Origin: Paramoeba atlantica
Lineage: Eukaryota; Discosea
Reading direction: 5' to 3'
Length of the DNA stretch: 64,000 nucleotides
Assembly (NCBI GenBank): GCA_977017575.1
Contig: CDRNVI010000143.1
Span: 310,001 to 374,000, forward strand
Shown: in pieces, positions 1-14,689 of the stretch
Position numbering within the stretch: position 1 is the first letter of the stretch
Layout: every line of letters begins with the position of its first letter
Program-made: the position numbers and the translations under genes
The notes under the pieces: generated by a model
The model's input: the letters and a program-made list of their open reading frames with translations, nothing else
What the model was told of the DNA's origin: nothing
The model's database searches: none

Positions 1-99
1 TTTCTTTCAGTTCCAGTGAGGAAAAAAACAAAACAAAAAACCAGTGGCTGGCTTTGTTTTTCAGTGGTCAAAAAAAAAACGCAAAAAAAAAGCGCTTTT

Positions 100-405
100 T
101 TTTTGATGGTTGATTTTTTTTTGTTTTTTTTGACTGTTGAAATTTGTGATTGGACTTGTTCAATCTTTTTCTTTCAACAGTTGACTTTTTTGTTGTTTTT
201 TTTTCGATTGTCAAAATTATTTTTTCAATGGTCAATATTTTTGTTGTTTTCAACAGTTGATGTTTTTCTTGGTTTTTTTTCAACGGTCGAAATTTTGATT
301 GACTTTTTTCTTTTGACACTTGAAATTTTTGATGTTTTTTTCAACCATTGAAGCTATTTTTCGACAGTTGATGTTTTTCTTGGTTTTTTTTTGATGGTCG
401 AAAGT
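100..405. repeat. Degenerate T-rich tandem repeat
   Basis: A T-rich stretch in which short motifs such as CAACAGTTGA, CAACGGTCGAAA and GACAGTTGATG recur. Two clear copies of a block (CAGTTGATGTTTTTCTTGG followed by a T-run and GGTCGAAA) start near 253 and 365, a spacing of about 112 bp. No credible gene is present; long frames here are translations of T-runs. It reads as an old, decaying minisatellite. Confidence 0.5.
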
Positions 406-840
406 TTGGACAATGGAAGAAGATCAAGTTGAGGCTGTTTGTGAGCTGAGGTGGGCAATGACATCAGCTAACCCACAAATCACCCCAATTGCAAGTGCAG
501 CTTGAGCCCACCCCTGTGTGATACACCTTTTTCTTTTCTTTCTGCTTGCTACTTCATGTACTTTCAATCAACAAACCATTGGGGCTTTGCAGAAGAGGTA
601 AATCCAGCATGAATTTGTTTTTGGCCTGTTTCATTCCATTCAACCCAACCCAACCCACCTTTTGAGTTTTGTTGCAAAATCAAACACATGATTGTGATTC
701 ATGATTTTGAGAACATTGTTACTTGGTCCAATCAACAAAAGAAGTGCAATCACATCCCTCACTGTTTTGACATCTTGAAGCAGCATTCTTAATGGGCAAA
801 TGAAAAAAATGAAAAAAAGAAAGATAAAAAAAAAAATAAA
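406..840. other. Intergenic, no gene seen
   Basis: Mixed-composition sequence with no convincing coding frame or RNA gene. The last 40 bases before the tRNA-Thr gene are A-rich, which on the minus strand is the T-run expected as a Pol III terminator for that gene. Confidence 0.5.
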
Positions 841-911
841 GGCCCTGGAGGGGATTGAACCCTCGATCTCCAGTTTACAAGACTGGCGCTTTACCACTAA
901 GCTACAGAGCC
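841..911 (-). tRNA. tRNA-Thr (anticodon UGU)
   Basis: On the minus strand the sequence folds as a cloverleaf. The acceptor arms GGCTCTG and CAGGGCC pair throughout, with one G-T. The anticodon arm is CCAGT-CTTGTAA-ACTGG, giving anticodon TGT that reads ACA. The T-arm carries GGTTCAATCCC. Length is 71 nt without CCA, and no intron is seen. The A-run at 829-839 on the plus strand supplies the oligo-T terminator. Confidence 0.93.
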
Positions 912-1666
912 AAATTTTGAAAAAAAGAAGAAAAAATAAGCCGAAAACATCAGTGACCTTCATAACTTAATCTCTGATGCTCTCTCTTGATTGGTTTCAT
1001 GTTCCTTTCCTTTTTCTAATATCATGATTGATTGTCACCTATCATCTCTGACAGGGTTACCAAAAAATTCCCACCCTCCCAAATCACAAAATTTCCTGAG
1101 GCTCAACAACCCCTCTGGAAACCTATTCTCAGTTTAACTAAACAGATAGCATCAAGTGAGACTTCAGACTGAAGAAATACACACACACACTTTGGACCAT
1201 TCACAACTGAACAACAAATTCCATTTCTTGTAGTGGATCAAACCAGCTGATCCACCACCTTGTTGACTTTTAGCAATAAGTTCATCAGTCATATGCTTTT
1301 GTAGTCTTTTGGCTCCAATTTGTGAAAGTGGAATTAGTTGAGGAGGAGTTGCAGTCTTGTAGACTCTCTTTTTCTTTAACCAAACTGTTGTTCCTTTCAC
1401 CCATGTAAATTTATAGGTAGATGTTTGGGTTGTGATATAACTCAGGAAGGATTGTATTCAATTCCCCCATTTTAGTTATAAGTCTTGCCCTTTTGGAGGA
1501 ACATGTGATTTTCATTGATTGAATTTCCAATTCCAGTTGAGCAGCTTCAATTGAAACCCAATTGGCAGTTGTCTTTGCTTGGATGCACAATTTTTTTTTT
1601 TTTTTTGGTGACTGCTGGGACTTTATCAGTTCACAAAGAAGGAAAAAACCTTACCAGAATCTTACT
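912..1666. other. Intergenic with possible decayed coding fragment and a short dispersed repeat
   Basis: No complete gene. A minus-strand frame at about 1164-1400 (78 codons) is not low-complexity and contains TATPPQLIPLSQIGAKRLQK, so it may be a remnant of a mobile-element gene, but I do not recognise it. At 1605-1632 the motif GTGACTGCTGGGACTTTATC is nearly repeated at about 60310-60340, beside the tRNA cluster at the other end of the window. Confidence 0.3.
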
Positions 1667-1728
1667 ATTTTTTCTTTCTTCAAAATAAATTGAAAAAAGA
1701 AAAAGTAGCTTCAAAAAGAATTCAAAGT
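1667..1728 (-). repeat. Fragment resembling the rDNA 5' external spacer
   Basis: About 60 bp here match the spacer just upstream of the 18S gene at 9012-9076. Both have an ACTATTTTTT..TTCTT start, a central gap, then AAAGAAAAAGTAGCTTC and AAAAGAATTCAAAGT. The one CpG in the spacer copy (TTCGAAAAG) is TTCAAAAAG here. Read on the minus strand, the order is 28S end, tRNA-Gly pseudogene, then this spacer fragment, as if the next rDNA unit once began here. Confidence 0.55.
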
Positions 1729-1833
1729 GAAAAGAATGGGAAATCACTTTTTTTTTTGGGTGACTACTACCTTACCAGCATCTTACAGAATACCAACAGA
1801 CAAAGAAATTCTTGAATAACACTTGAAAAAAAT

Positions 1834-1905
1834 TGTACCACCTAGGAATTGAACCCAGTGTGTCTGCTTGGAAGGTGGGCAGGTTGCCACGAGAGGAAGA
1901 GGGGC
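1834..1905 (-). pseudogene. tRNA-Gly (UCC) pseudogene
   Basis: Aligns along its length with the intact tRNA-Gly at 61465-61535 and keeps the anticodon-loop core TGCTTGGAAGG (plus strand), but the acceptor and D arms no longer pair. Many differences are C-to-T or G-to-A at CpG sites: CCCGGG became CCTAGG, AATCGAAC became AATTGAAC and CCGTCCGC became a TG-rich run. It has the same position relative to the downstream rDNA end as the intact gene, so it is a duplicate that decayed in place. Confidence 0.8.
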
Positions 1906-2160
1906 AGAGAAGCAAAAAGAGGTGAAAAAGACCAAAAAAGGAAAAAGGGAGAAAATATAAATATAGGAAAACAACAAATAAAGATAGTCGGTTATACTCA
2001 ACCCTCAAGTAAAATTTATTGAACGAAAAAAATGAGAGGGGAAGAAGAGAGGGATGAGGGAGGGAGGGAGAGGGAAGTAAATATATCTATTACCTCAAGT
2101 TAAAAATAAGTAAAAAAAGAAAAAATAATAAAAAATAGTTATTATTTTTTAATTAAAAAC
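1906..2160 (-). other. rDNA 3' flank (shared with second copy)
   Basis: This spacer matches 61536-61792 closely, including AGTCGGTTATACTCAACCC, the GAGGGAGGGAGGGAGAGGG tract and the AT-rich run before the 28S end. It is the conserved 3' external spacer between 28S and the tRNA-Gly copy. No processing signal can be assigned with confidence. Confidence 0.7.
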
Positions 2161-6200
<4,040 letters not shown>

Positions 6201-6520
6201 CAATCAAAAAAGAAAGAATAAACTAAAAAAGGAGAATAAAAAATTGAATTTGAAAACACATTTTATTTCAATTTTGAAAAAAAGAAAAATAATAAATAAA
6301 GATATTTATTATTTTTTACTATTTTTTCAAAAAAAAAAATAGAATTGAATTTAAAATTCGATTAATTTTTTTCTTTTTTTAGTATCTTTTTACTTTTTCA
6401 AGATTTGGTATTATTTTTAAGAAAGTATTTCATTTTCAGTGAAGAAAAGATAGAAAATAGTTTCTCAATAGAATCTCTTTTTTGTAAAAAATAAATTTTA
6501 AAAAAAGATAAAGAATAAAA
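6201..6520 (-). other. ITS2
   Basis: AT-rich spacer of about 320 bp between 5.8S and 28S on the transcribed strand, with long A/T runs and no coding potential. Its limits follow from the flanking rRNA ends. Confidence 0.85.
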
Positions 6521-6677
6521 TGACACTCAAATAAATATACTTTTAGGATAAAACCTAAAAGTGCAATATGCGTTCAAAGATTCGATGATTCACTGAGTTC
6601 TGCAATTCACATTACGTATCGCATTTTGCTGCGTTCTTCATCGTTACGAGAACCAAGATATCCATTGTTAAAAGTTG
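6521..6677 (-). rRNA. 5.8S rRNA
   Basis: On the minus strand it begins AACTTTTAACAATGGATATC and carries the conserved GATGAAGAACGCAGC, TGTGAATTGCAGAACTCAGT and GAATCTTTGAACGCATATTG blocks, ending near TGAGTGTCA. Length is about 157 nt. The 3' stem, GC-rich in most eukaryotes, is AT-rich here (ACTTTTAGG-ATAAAA-CCTAAAAGT). Confidence 0.95.
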
Positions 6678-6884
6678 TTTTTTCTTTTTGTTGTTTTGTT
6701 TTATTTTCATTTTAATTTTTATCAAATGAATGAAATTTTGAACATTTTTTGATACAAATAAAATATCAAAAAAAAGTTTAAATAACAATAAAAATGTTAA
6801 AATACATTTTAAAAAGTTAAACACATTTTCACTTTTTCAAAAGGAGTTTTTGAAAAGAAAAGAAGATTAATAAAGAAATAATAT
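6678..6884 (-). other. ITS1
   Basis: A/T-rich spacer of about 200 bp between 18S and 5.8S. The minus-strand 70-codon frame that overlaps it and 5.8S is not a gene. Confidence 0.85.
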
Positions 6885-7044
6885 TAATGATCCATCCGCA
6901 GGTTCACCTACGGATACCTTGTTACGACTTTTGCTTCTTTTAGTTGGCAAGGTTTACTCAAATTCTCAAAAACAAACTTATTAACCGAAATCAATAAGTA
7001 ACTGCTTCTAATCCTAAGATTTCACCGGACCAACCATCAGTAGC

Positions 7045-7079
<35 letters not shown>

Positions 7080-7639
7080 ATCAGCACAAGCTGTTGACTT
7101 GTGCTTACTAGGAATTCCTCGTTCACGATAAATAATTGCAAGTATCGATCCCCAGCACGATACAATTTCAAAAGTTTACCCAAAATGCTAACCTCGTAAA
7201 AGATCAGCGTGACTTTTCAGCCAAGGCCTTTTGTACTTGTTGATTGTATCAGTGTAGCGCGCGTGCAGCCCAGAACATCTAAAGGGCATCACAGACCTGT
7301 TATTGCCTCAAACTTCCCTTGGTTAAACACCAAGTGTCCCTCTAAGAAGTTTAAAAGAATAAATCTTTTTTAATATCAATAAAAACGAGTTTTCTTAGCA
7401 AACAAATTAAGCGTTAACAAAATCCATTTAACTAAAAACCCTCATAAATGTTATTATTAATACAACTAATTAGCAGGCTGAGGTCTCGTTCGTTATCGGA
7501 ATTAACCAGACAAATCACTCCACCAACTAAGAACGGCCATGCACCACCACCCACAGAATCAAGAAAGAGCTCTCAATCTGTCAATCCTAACTGTGTCTGG
7601 ACCTGGTAAGTTTTCCCGTGTTGAGTCAAATTAAGCCGC

Positions 7640-7708
<69 letters not shown>

Positions 7709-8986
7709 AGAACCCAAAAACTTACTGATTTCTCGTAAAAAGGTACTGGGAGAGTCATCTTTATTCAAAATAAAACGTCTTCCAACCCCTGGTCGGCATC
7801 GTTTATGGTTAAGACTACGACGGTATCTGATCGTCTTCGATCCCCTAACTTTCGTTCTTGATTAATGAAAACATCTTTGACAAATGCTTTCGCAGAAGTT
7901 AGTCTTTCATAAATCCAAGAATTTCACCTCTGACAATTAAATACTAATGCCCCCAACTATCCCTTTTAATCATTACATTAGTTCTAAAAAACCAATAAAA
8001 TAGATCCAATGTCTTGTTCCATTATCCCATGCTAATAGTATTCATTGCAATTTACAAATTTGCTTGCTTTGAACACTCTAATTTACTCAAAGTAAATGAA
8101 TTAGAATTCTATTTATTAGTTTTATTAATAAGCAGAACACAAACTCCAAAGAGAATTCATATCCACAATCTTACTAATAAAGGTCCAATAAACACTGATT
8201 CTCCCGAAAGAAAATCAAATTATCACCCAATTAAGTGCAATAATGAATATCTAATAAAATATTTAGAGAATATAATTTAATAAAACACATATGAAAAACC
8301 ATATGGATTAAACTATAAAACTCTCAAATCCAACTACGAGCTTTTTAACTGCAACAACTTTAATATATGCTATTGGAGCTGGAATTACCGCGGCTGCTGG
8401 CACCAGACTTGCCCTCCAATTGTTACTCGTTAAGGGGTTTAGATTGTACTCATTCCAATTACCAAATCAAAATAATGAATCGGTATTGTTATTTTTTGTC
8501 ACTACCTCCCCGTGTCGGGATTGGGTAATTTGCGCGCCTGCTGCCTTCCTTGGAAGTAGTAGCCGTTTCTCAGGCTCCTTCTCCGGAATCAAACCCTGAT
8601 TCTCCGTTACCCGTTACCACCATGGTAGTCCTCTATACTACCATCGAAAGTTGATAGGGCAGAAATTTGAATGAACTATCGTCGGCACAAAAGGCCATAC
8701 GATTCGTAAAGTTATCATGATTCACCATATGTTAACCAACCCCGAAGGATTGCATTGGTTTTTGTATCTAATAAATACATCCCTTCTCTCAAAGGAGTCA
8801 GGATTTTATGCATGTATTAGCTCTAGATTTACCACGGTTATCCAAGTAGTAAAATAAAGGACCATCAAATAAATTATAACTGATTTAATGAGCCATTCGC
8901 AGTTTCACAGTACAAGTGTTTATACTTAGACATGCATGGCTTAGTCTTTAAGACAAGCATATGACTACTGGCAGGATCAACCAGAT
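6885..8986 (-). rRNA. 18S (small subunit) rRNA, complete
   Basis: The minus strand starts ATCTGGTTGATCCTGCCAGT and ends GTAGGTGAACCTGCGGATGG followed by ATCATTA. The universal 530-loop region (plus strand GGAATTACCGCGGCTGCTGG near 8381) and the TGTACACACCGCCCGTCG block (complement near 7050) are present. Length is about 2.1 kb, some 300 nt above the usual 1.8 kb, because of AT-rich expansions, mainly in the V4 area (about 7930-8330). No intron is evident. Confidence 0.96.
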
Positions 8987-9955
8987 AACTATTTTTTTTT
9001 CTGAAAAAAAAAGACTATTTTTTTCTTCTCCCCCGAATTGGGAAAAAAGAAAAAGTAGCTTCGAAAAGAATTCAAAGTATTTCATCAATTTTTTGTTATC
9101 AAAAAATAAGTTTTTTGTTTTTCGTTAGAATTCAATTTTCCAACAAAGAAATCCTCTTTGCAATTTCTCATTGAACCTCTTCATGAAATAATTTGAAAAC
9201 AAATGTATTCTGTTTCCAAGTTTTCAAAAGAGAGAGAAATAAACTGAAAGAAAAAGATAATTCTTTTTATTTTTTTTTTATTTCCAGAAAAAGGAAAAGA
9301 AAAAAAGAAAAGAAGAAAAATGATTTTCTTATTCAGAAATTGAAGTTGGTTGTTTTTTCTGTCTTTTGAATCAACAAAAAAATCACCTTCCACAAATTCA
9401 ATTTTGTTTTGTTTCAAAATTTGAAACAGACAAAATAAAAAATAACTCCCACATTTTTTTGAAATTTTATTGTCCGAAGTTACAGAAAACTCCAAGCAAA
9501 AAATGTCACAAAAATGTCCGAGATATTTTTCAATGAAAAGAGATCCAAACAGAACTGAGATTGACCTTTTAAACTCGATTCAAATCTGTTTTTACTCTCT
9601 TTTCTTAATATAGACATTACAAAAAGTCACGATTGAATAGGACTATGTTTTCCTTCCATTTACAATAAGAGAGAGCATCTATGAGGTATGTAACCCCTCT
9701 GAGAAGAAAGAGCAGCTTTTTTGACCCAGAAAAGCTAATTTTAGAGTTCCAAAAAAGTAGACCAATCAAATAATGCCACGTCATTTCTTTACTTTCCCCT
9801 TTTTTCCCACATTCTTATTTTATTCTTCTTTGTTCTTTTTTTTGAACAACCCTTTTTTTGTTCTTTCACCTCTCAACTCATGAGTTTGCTTTCCCTTTTC
9901 CTTTCTCTTTGTATCAAAAAAGAATTTCCACAAAAAGTTCAAAGGAAATCACAAA
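8987..9955 (-). other. rDNA 5' spacer / upstream region, no protein gene
   Basis: Region upstream of 18S on the transcribed strand and presumably containing the Pol I promoter and 5' external spacer, though no conserved promoter motif can be named. The part nearest 18S (to about 9080) recurs as a fragment at 1667-1728. The 104-codon frame at 9181-9495 is AT-rich filler and is not called. Confidence 0.5.
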
Positions 9956-10004
9956 CCCCCACACACACCACACCACACACCACACACCACACACCACACA
10001 TACT
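9956..10004. repeat. (ACACACCAC)n microsatellite
   Basis: A run of ACACACCACACC-type units on the plus strand, free of G. Confidence 0.9.
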
Positions 10005-10405
10005 CTGAAAAACAAAAAAAAAAATTGAGAATGAAATCAAGAATTTATTTTGAAAAAGAGAACAAAACACTTTTTTATTTATTCAACATAACAAGTGAGC
10101 TTTGTGAAATTTGTTTTTGTGTTGTGTGGTGGGGCCAAGAGGGGGGGGGGGTAGTAGAGAAACACTCTTTTATCCACACTCAAACCCACAACAACATCAG
10201 ATTGAGGGTGGGTCCATCATTTTAAGGAAGAAAAAAGAAGAAAGAAAAAAGATGAAAAAAAGAAAAAGGAAAAAAAAAGAAGAGGAAAAAAAAGGTTTCA
10301 TCTGGCAACACAAAAGAGAGAACAAAAAAGCAGCTGTGTGTATTGTGTGTTATATATGTAATCTGTATATTTCCACATAACTAACTCATCACTCCTTTGA
10401 AAAAT
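10005..10405. other. Low-complexity, no gene seen
   Basis: A/G-rich and mixed simple sequence with a G11 run starting near 10141. Frames in this interval are translations of AAG-type runs and are not called. Confidence 0.5.
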
Positions 10406-10408
10406 GTT

Positions 10409-10468
10409 TCAAAGAGGCTGCAACATTTGTTTTTGTGAACAAATATGAAAGCCTTTTTAGTTTTTTTT
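10409..10468 (+). repeat. Dispersed repeat copy 1 (AAAGAGGCTGCAACATTTG)
   Basis: About 60 bp nearly identical to 13621-13677. Both contain CAAAGAGGCTGCAACATTTG and a short hairpin ATTTGTTT-(T/A)TGTG-AACAAAT, then a CTTTTTAGT tail. No known element is recognised. Confidence 0.7.
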
Positions 10469-10629
10469 CAATATATCCATTGCAAATTTACCACCCCCCC
10501 CCCCAAAACCAAAATAGACCTTGCCCCTCTCCTATTTTATTCCATCCCTAAAACCTTGTCAACACAACCCCACCCCCCCTCCAATATTTAACCACCCCCC
10601 ACAGTTATCCATATTATCCAACAGGGTTG

Positions 10630-10980
10630 ACCCATCCAAAGAAAAATAGAAGAAAAAAAGAAGAAAAAAAGAAAAAAGAAAAGAAAAGAAAAAAAAGAAA
10701 AAAGAAAAGAAAAAAAAAGAAAAAAAGAAAAGAAAAAAAGAAAAGAAAAAACTTTTGAAAGAGTAAATCGACAAGAAGGTAGTTCAACATAATTAGGCTT
10801 TAAAAAAAGAAAGAAAAGAAAAGAAAAGAAAAAAGAAAAGAAAAAGAAAAAAAAAAAAAGAAAAAAGAAAAAAAAAAAAAAGAGAAAAAAAAAGAAAAAA
10901 AAAAGAAGAGAAAAAACCTTTGAAAGAGCAAATTGACAAGAAGCGGTTCAACTCAGACCAAGTTTAAAAAGAGAAAGAAA
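10630..10980 (+). repeat. Purine tracts separated by a repeated ~60-bp spacer
   Basis: Long A/G runs (about 10640-10750, 10800-10915 and 10970-11030) alternate with two related 55-60-bp spacers at about 10750-10805 and 10915-10968. These spacers share CTTTTGAAAGAG, AAAT(C/T)GACAAGAAG, GTTCAAC and a TTTAAAAA end. The spacer-plus-tract is therefore a duplicated unit of about 165 bp, not random simple sequence. Confidence 0.6.
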
Positions 10981-11123
10981 AAAGAGAGAAGAGAAAAAGA
11001 GAGAGAAAAAGAGAGAGAAAAAGTCAAGAAAGCCTTCCTTGTCGCCTTTCATCATTGACGTCATCATTGGCAACTCGACATTTTCTTTTTTTTTTTGAAG
11101 CGAAGAACTGAGTGCAAGAAAGA

Positions 11124-12890
11124 ATGAACAAATCATTGCAAGAAATGAAAGAGTCGATGAATGAGAGACAGAAGGGAGGAAAAAAGCAAAAAGAGTCATA
11201 CTGGAGGGTGTTTGAGCGGTTCTTGGCAGAACCCAGCAACAATGTCTTGTTTCATCCTGCAACTTCAAACAGACAAGAAATTTGTCGAGTCATGAAGAAA
11301 TTCGCCTTCAATATGAAGAAGGAAAATGAAGACTCTTACTGCGATTCTTCAATGAAAACAATCTGGAATTCTGTTGCAAAACAAATTAACGAAAAGTTTT
11401 TTCAAGAACCAACAACAAACCATCAACATTTTTGAGGATCCTGCTTTCAAAGCAGCACGAGCAGCACGAGACACAGCACGATCTCTGATCCAAAAAATCC
11501 CTGAAAAGAGAAAAGTTTCTGCCAGTGCAGTCACTGCAGAAGAAGCAATTGTGATGGTAAATGTTTGGGGGATTGACACTCCTCGAGGACTAAACATGAC
11601 CCTTTTTATCGTTGCAGGCTTGTGTCTTGGCTGTCAAGGGAATGAGCAAGCACATTTTCGATTGAGTCACTTTCAATGGGAAACAAACGATTTTGGAGAA
11701 AAAACTGGTGTTTTGATGTATCAAGCCATCCAAGATAAAAACCACCAGGGAGGGGATCAACCTATGCCTCCGCCAAAAGATTTGGAAAGAAGTAGTGTTT
11801 TGGATGGTGTCTTTATCGATCTTTACGCCGAAATGACTGCAAAACGTCCAGCACACCCAAAGGATGATCGTGTTTTTCTTCAGCCAAACAACACTCATGG
11901 TGCTTACCTCAAATCTGGGAATTGGTATAAGACCCAGCCTGTGGGAGAGAAAACAACCGGCAATTGGTTTAAAGAGACAGCCCAAAAAATAGGAATTGCC
12001 ACCGATCAAATTGGAAAGAGATTCACAAACCAGAGTTTGCGCTCCACTCTCGTCACTCTTTCTCTTGCTGCTGGAGGAAACCCCCATATGGTCATCAAGT
12101 TGACTGGACATGGCTCGATCTGATCCCTTGAATTCATACACTGATCCATCAGCTGAACAACGAGGTAAACTCAAAAATAATGCATTTGGTGTTAGTGCAC
12201 AATCTTCTTGTCCATCACCAGTTCTCTCATCAACTGTCTCTTCATCTGAACAACCAGTCCCACTTCCAGTCCCATCTCGACCCTCAGTTCCAGTTCCATC
12301 TCGACCCTCAGTTCCAATTTCATCTCGACCCCCAGTCCTATCTCGACCCTCATCTCAATCCCCAGCCCCATCTCGATCCACAGTCCCTTAGTTCCAATTC
12401 CATCTCAATCCCCAGCCCCATCTCGATCCCCAGCCCCATCTCGATCCCCAGTTCCATATCAATCACCTCAAGTTGTCCCATTCCGACCTTCTCCAAGGAG
12501 CAGTCCCAGTCATCATCCCCTCGTTGGTTTTCCATCCCCTCGTCCTCGAACACAGCAGTTTGTTTGTTCCCAACCACCCCCAACTCCTCCTGAAAAAGAT
12601 TTATTTGAAGAAGCTGGTGGACTTCCAGTATATATATATCAACAAGCACCCAGTCTTTGAGTCAGGAGAAGAGAATATGTCATACTATTTTCGGTTTGCT
12701 CCTGGGATGGAGTCGATGGGACCTTTGTATCAACAGAGTTTTGTTCCTTCTTGTTCTCCTCTGGGAGGGGCAAATATTGGTGGGGGAAACCATTTTTAAG
12801 ACTGTACCTTCAAGTTTTCAGAACCAAAAAAGAAGAAACAAAAGATTGAAGGAAAGGAGAACCTTGACAAAAGTGTCGGTGAATAATAAA
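11124..12890 (+). pseudogene. Crypton-type tyrosine recombinase, frameshifted
   Basis: Mobile-element recombinase that cuts and rejoins DNA through a tyrosine. The first frame (ATG 11124 to about 11400) gives an alpha-helical N-terminal domain. A one-base shift at a T6 run near 11397 leads into the catalytic domain (11400-12122), which contains LCLGCQGNEQAHFRLSHFQW, NQSLRSTLVTLSLAAGG and ITLTGHGS-like motif LTGHGS. This resembles the DUF3504/Crypton recombinase core. In the usual box-II sequence the histidine is replaced by glutamine (NQSLR). A second one-base shift after GHGS moves the nucleophile region (LNSYTDPSAEQRGKL) to another frame. Further frames encode a proline/serine-rich tail with repeated PSRPSVP units and end near 12890 in a basic segment (PKKKKQK). 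Both catalytic-region shifts have one extra base, so decay, sequencing error or programmed +1 shifting are all possible; decay is most likely. Two relics lie at 57.6-59.3 kb. Confidence 0.75.
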
Positions 12891-12932
12891 AATTTTGATC
12901 ACTTTATATCATCAAACTTTTCTCCAATAAAA

Positions 12933-13099
12933 AGATTCTCGTCCAAAAAAAAGTCAGGAAAATTGATGGCAGACGCATCTTTCGTCCAGAGAAAAGTTCG
13001 AGTTGAGACGAGCCGAAGGCGAGTCGAGAACGAGAACTTTTCTCTGGACGAAGGATGCGTCTGCCATCAATTTTTCGACTTTTTTTTCAGGACTCGAAC
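12933..13099. repeat. Long inverted repeat (about 65-bp arms)
   Basis: The left arm (12933-13000) and right arm (13031-13099) are reverse complements apart from a few changes. Both contain AATTGATGGCAGACGCATC, TTCGTCCAGAGAAAAGTTC and an A8-GTC block. The loop of about 30 bp is GC-richer (GAGACGAGCCGAAGGCGAG). It lies between the recombinase gene and tRNA-Lys. CpG is retained, unlike in old elements, so it is young or under constraint. Confidence 0.9.
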
Positions 13100-13104
13100 T
13101 TTTG

Positions 13105-13263
13105 TACCCGAAAAAAAGAAAAAAAAAGAAAAGAAAAAAGAAAAAAAAAAAGAAAAAAAAAAAGAAAAAAAAAAAGAAAAAAAAAGAAAGAAAAAAAGAA
13201 AAAAAGAAAAAAAAAGAAAGAAAAAAAGAAAAAAAGAAAAAAAGAAAAAAAGAAAAAAAGAAA

Positions 13264-13295
<32 letters not shown>

Positions 13296-13307
13296 AGAAA
13301 AAAAAAA
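13105..13307 (-). terminator. T/C-rich tract downstream of tRNA-Lys
   Basis: About 200 bp of A/G-only plus-strand sequence (AAAAAG repeats) directly follow the 3' end of the minus-strand tRNA-Lys, so the transcript would meet many T-runs. The first run is long enough to terminate Pol III. Frames across it encode only K/R or F/S/L and are not genes. Confidence 0.6.
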
Positions 13308-13309
13308 CA

Positions 13310-13381
13310 GCCCCCGGCGGGGCTCGAACCCGCGGCCACTAGATTAAGAGTCTAGCGCTCTACCGACTGAGCTACGGAGGC
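13310..13381 (-). tRNA. tRNA-Lys (anticodon CUU)
   Basis: Minus-strand cloverleaf with acceptor arms GCCTCCG and CGGGGGC, D-arm TAGCTCAGTCGGTAGAGC, anticodon arm CTAGA-CTCTTAA-TCTAG (anticodon CTT) and T-arm GCGGGTTCGAGCCCCGC. Length is 72 nt, with no intron. The internal A and B boxes match the eukaryotic consensus. Confidence 0.96.
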
Positions 13382-14689
13382 AATTTGATAAAAATCGAAA
13401 AAAAAATGGGTTTAAAAAGGATTGGGGGAGATACGACACCACCACGAAAACCTCCCCCCCCTTCCTTCAAGTCACCAACCAAATTGAAACAATTGTGGAA
13501 ATTATGTATTTTGGCAATATGTCCCCCATCCCCCCCAACAAAATTGGTGCTACTGTGGCGTATTTACGGAGGTGGTGTGCGAGTCAAAACCCAATCTTCA
13601 TGTCCATTCTGGAAAATTCCCAAAGAGGCTGCAACATTTGTTTATGTGAACAAATATTATAACCTTTTTAGTCTTTTAAATCTCAACAAAACAGTGTGTT
13701 CTTCCTTTGAACAAACCCCCTCCCAATTAAAGACCCCCCCCCCCTCCAAAAAAAAAACAAGGTGCGCCACCACAAGAAAAAAGGTACATAATTCCCACAA
13801 AAACACCTCCATTCACCATTTTATCGAAGGAAAAAACCCAAACCGTCCCCACAAAGCAAACCTCATTTGTATTAACAAAAAACAGAAAGAGAAAAACCAT
13901 AGTGTGTCTGTGGAAACTTTTTGGATCTTAAAAAAAAAGAGAAACCAAAAAATCAAAAAAAAAAAAAAAAATCAAAAGAAAAATCAAAAGAAAAATCAAA
14001 AGAAAAATCAAAAGAAAAACCTGCACATCAATTAAAACCCTCTTCTAGAAAAACACCAACCCCACAAAAAACCACACCCCATACACAAGACCAACACCAA
14101 CATCAAAAAAAAAATATAGAACAGAGTAAAAAAAAAAAGAAAAAGAACAAAAAGGGAGAAAAAAAAAAAAGAAAAGAAAAAAAAGAACAAAAAGGACGAA
14201 ACGAAAGAAAGACGAAAAAAAAAAAAAAAGAAAACCTTTTTGTCATTTTTGATTGTTTGGTTCAAACAAACAATAAACCTTGAAAAATGTGTGTACACAA
14301 GACAACACACAACCAACTTACACAAAAACCAATGCTCAACCAATACACAAAAACACTGATGTACCAACTACCAACAAAGTGACCAAAAACAATTAACAAT
14401 AATAATATTTAACTCCAACAAAACCAAACAAACAAAACAAAACAACACCAATTAAATACACATCACCCCTCCAAACAAAAAACAGAAGACAAATTAACCA
14501 ACTAAAAAAATATTATTACAACAAAACGGAAATATAAATATTACAAAAGAACAAAAAGAACCAACCAACCATTATATGTGGCTGGCTCCCTCCAGAAATC
14601 CCCAACCCCCATCTTTGTCTTGATGATTCCACACACTCTCTCTTTTTTTGTGTTTTTCTGTGAAAAATTGGTTAAAATTACGAACACAA
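13382..14689. other. Low-complexity region, no gene
   Basis: C-runs, AAATC-type repeats (13950-14030) and A-rich tracts. Open frames of 100-216 codons are lysine/asparagine/proline filler. A second copy of the AAAGAGGCTGCAACATTTG repeat lies at 13621-13677. Nothing else is identifiable. Confidence 0.6.
13621..13677 (+). repeat. Dispersed repeat copy 2 (AAAGAGGCTGCAACATTTG)
   Basis: Matches 10409-10468 in the same orientation, with a few substitutions, including the ATTTGTTTATGTGAACAAAT hairpin. Confidence 0.7.

Noticed and set aside
12657..13355. A 232-codon plus frame ending in a K-rich run
   Set aside because: It crosses the inverted repeat, the A/G tract and the tRNA-Lys gene on the other strand. 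Only its first part overlaps real recombinase tail sequence.
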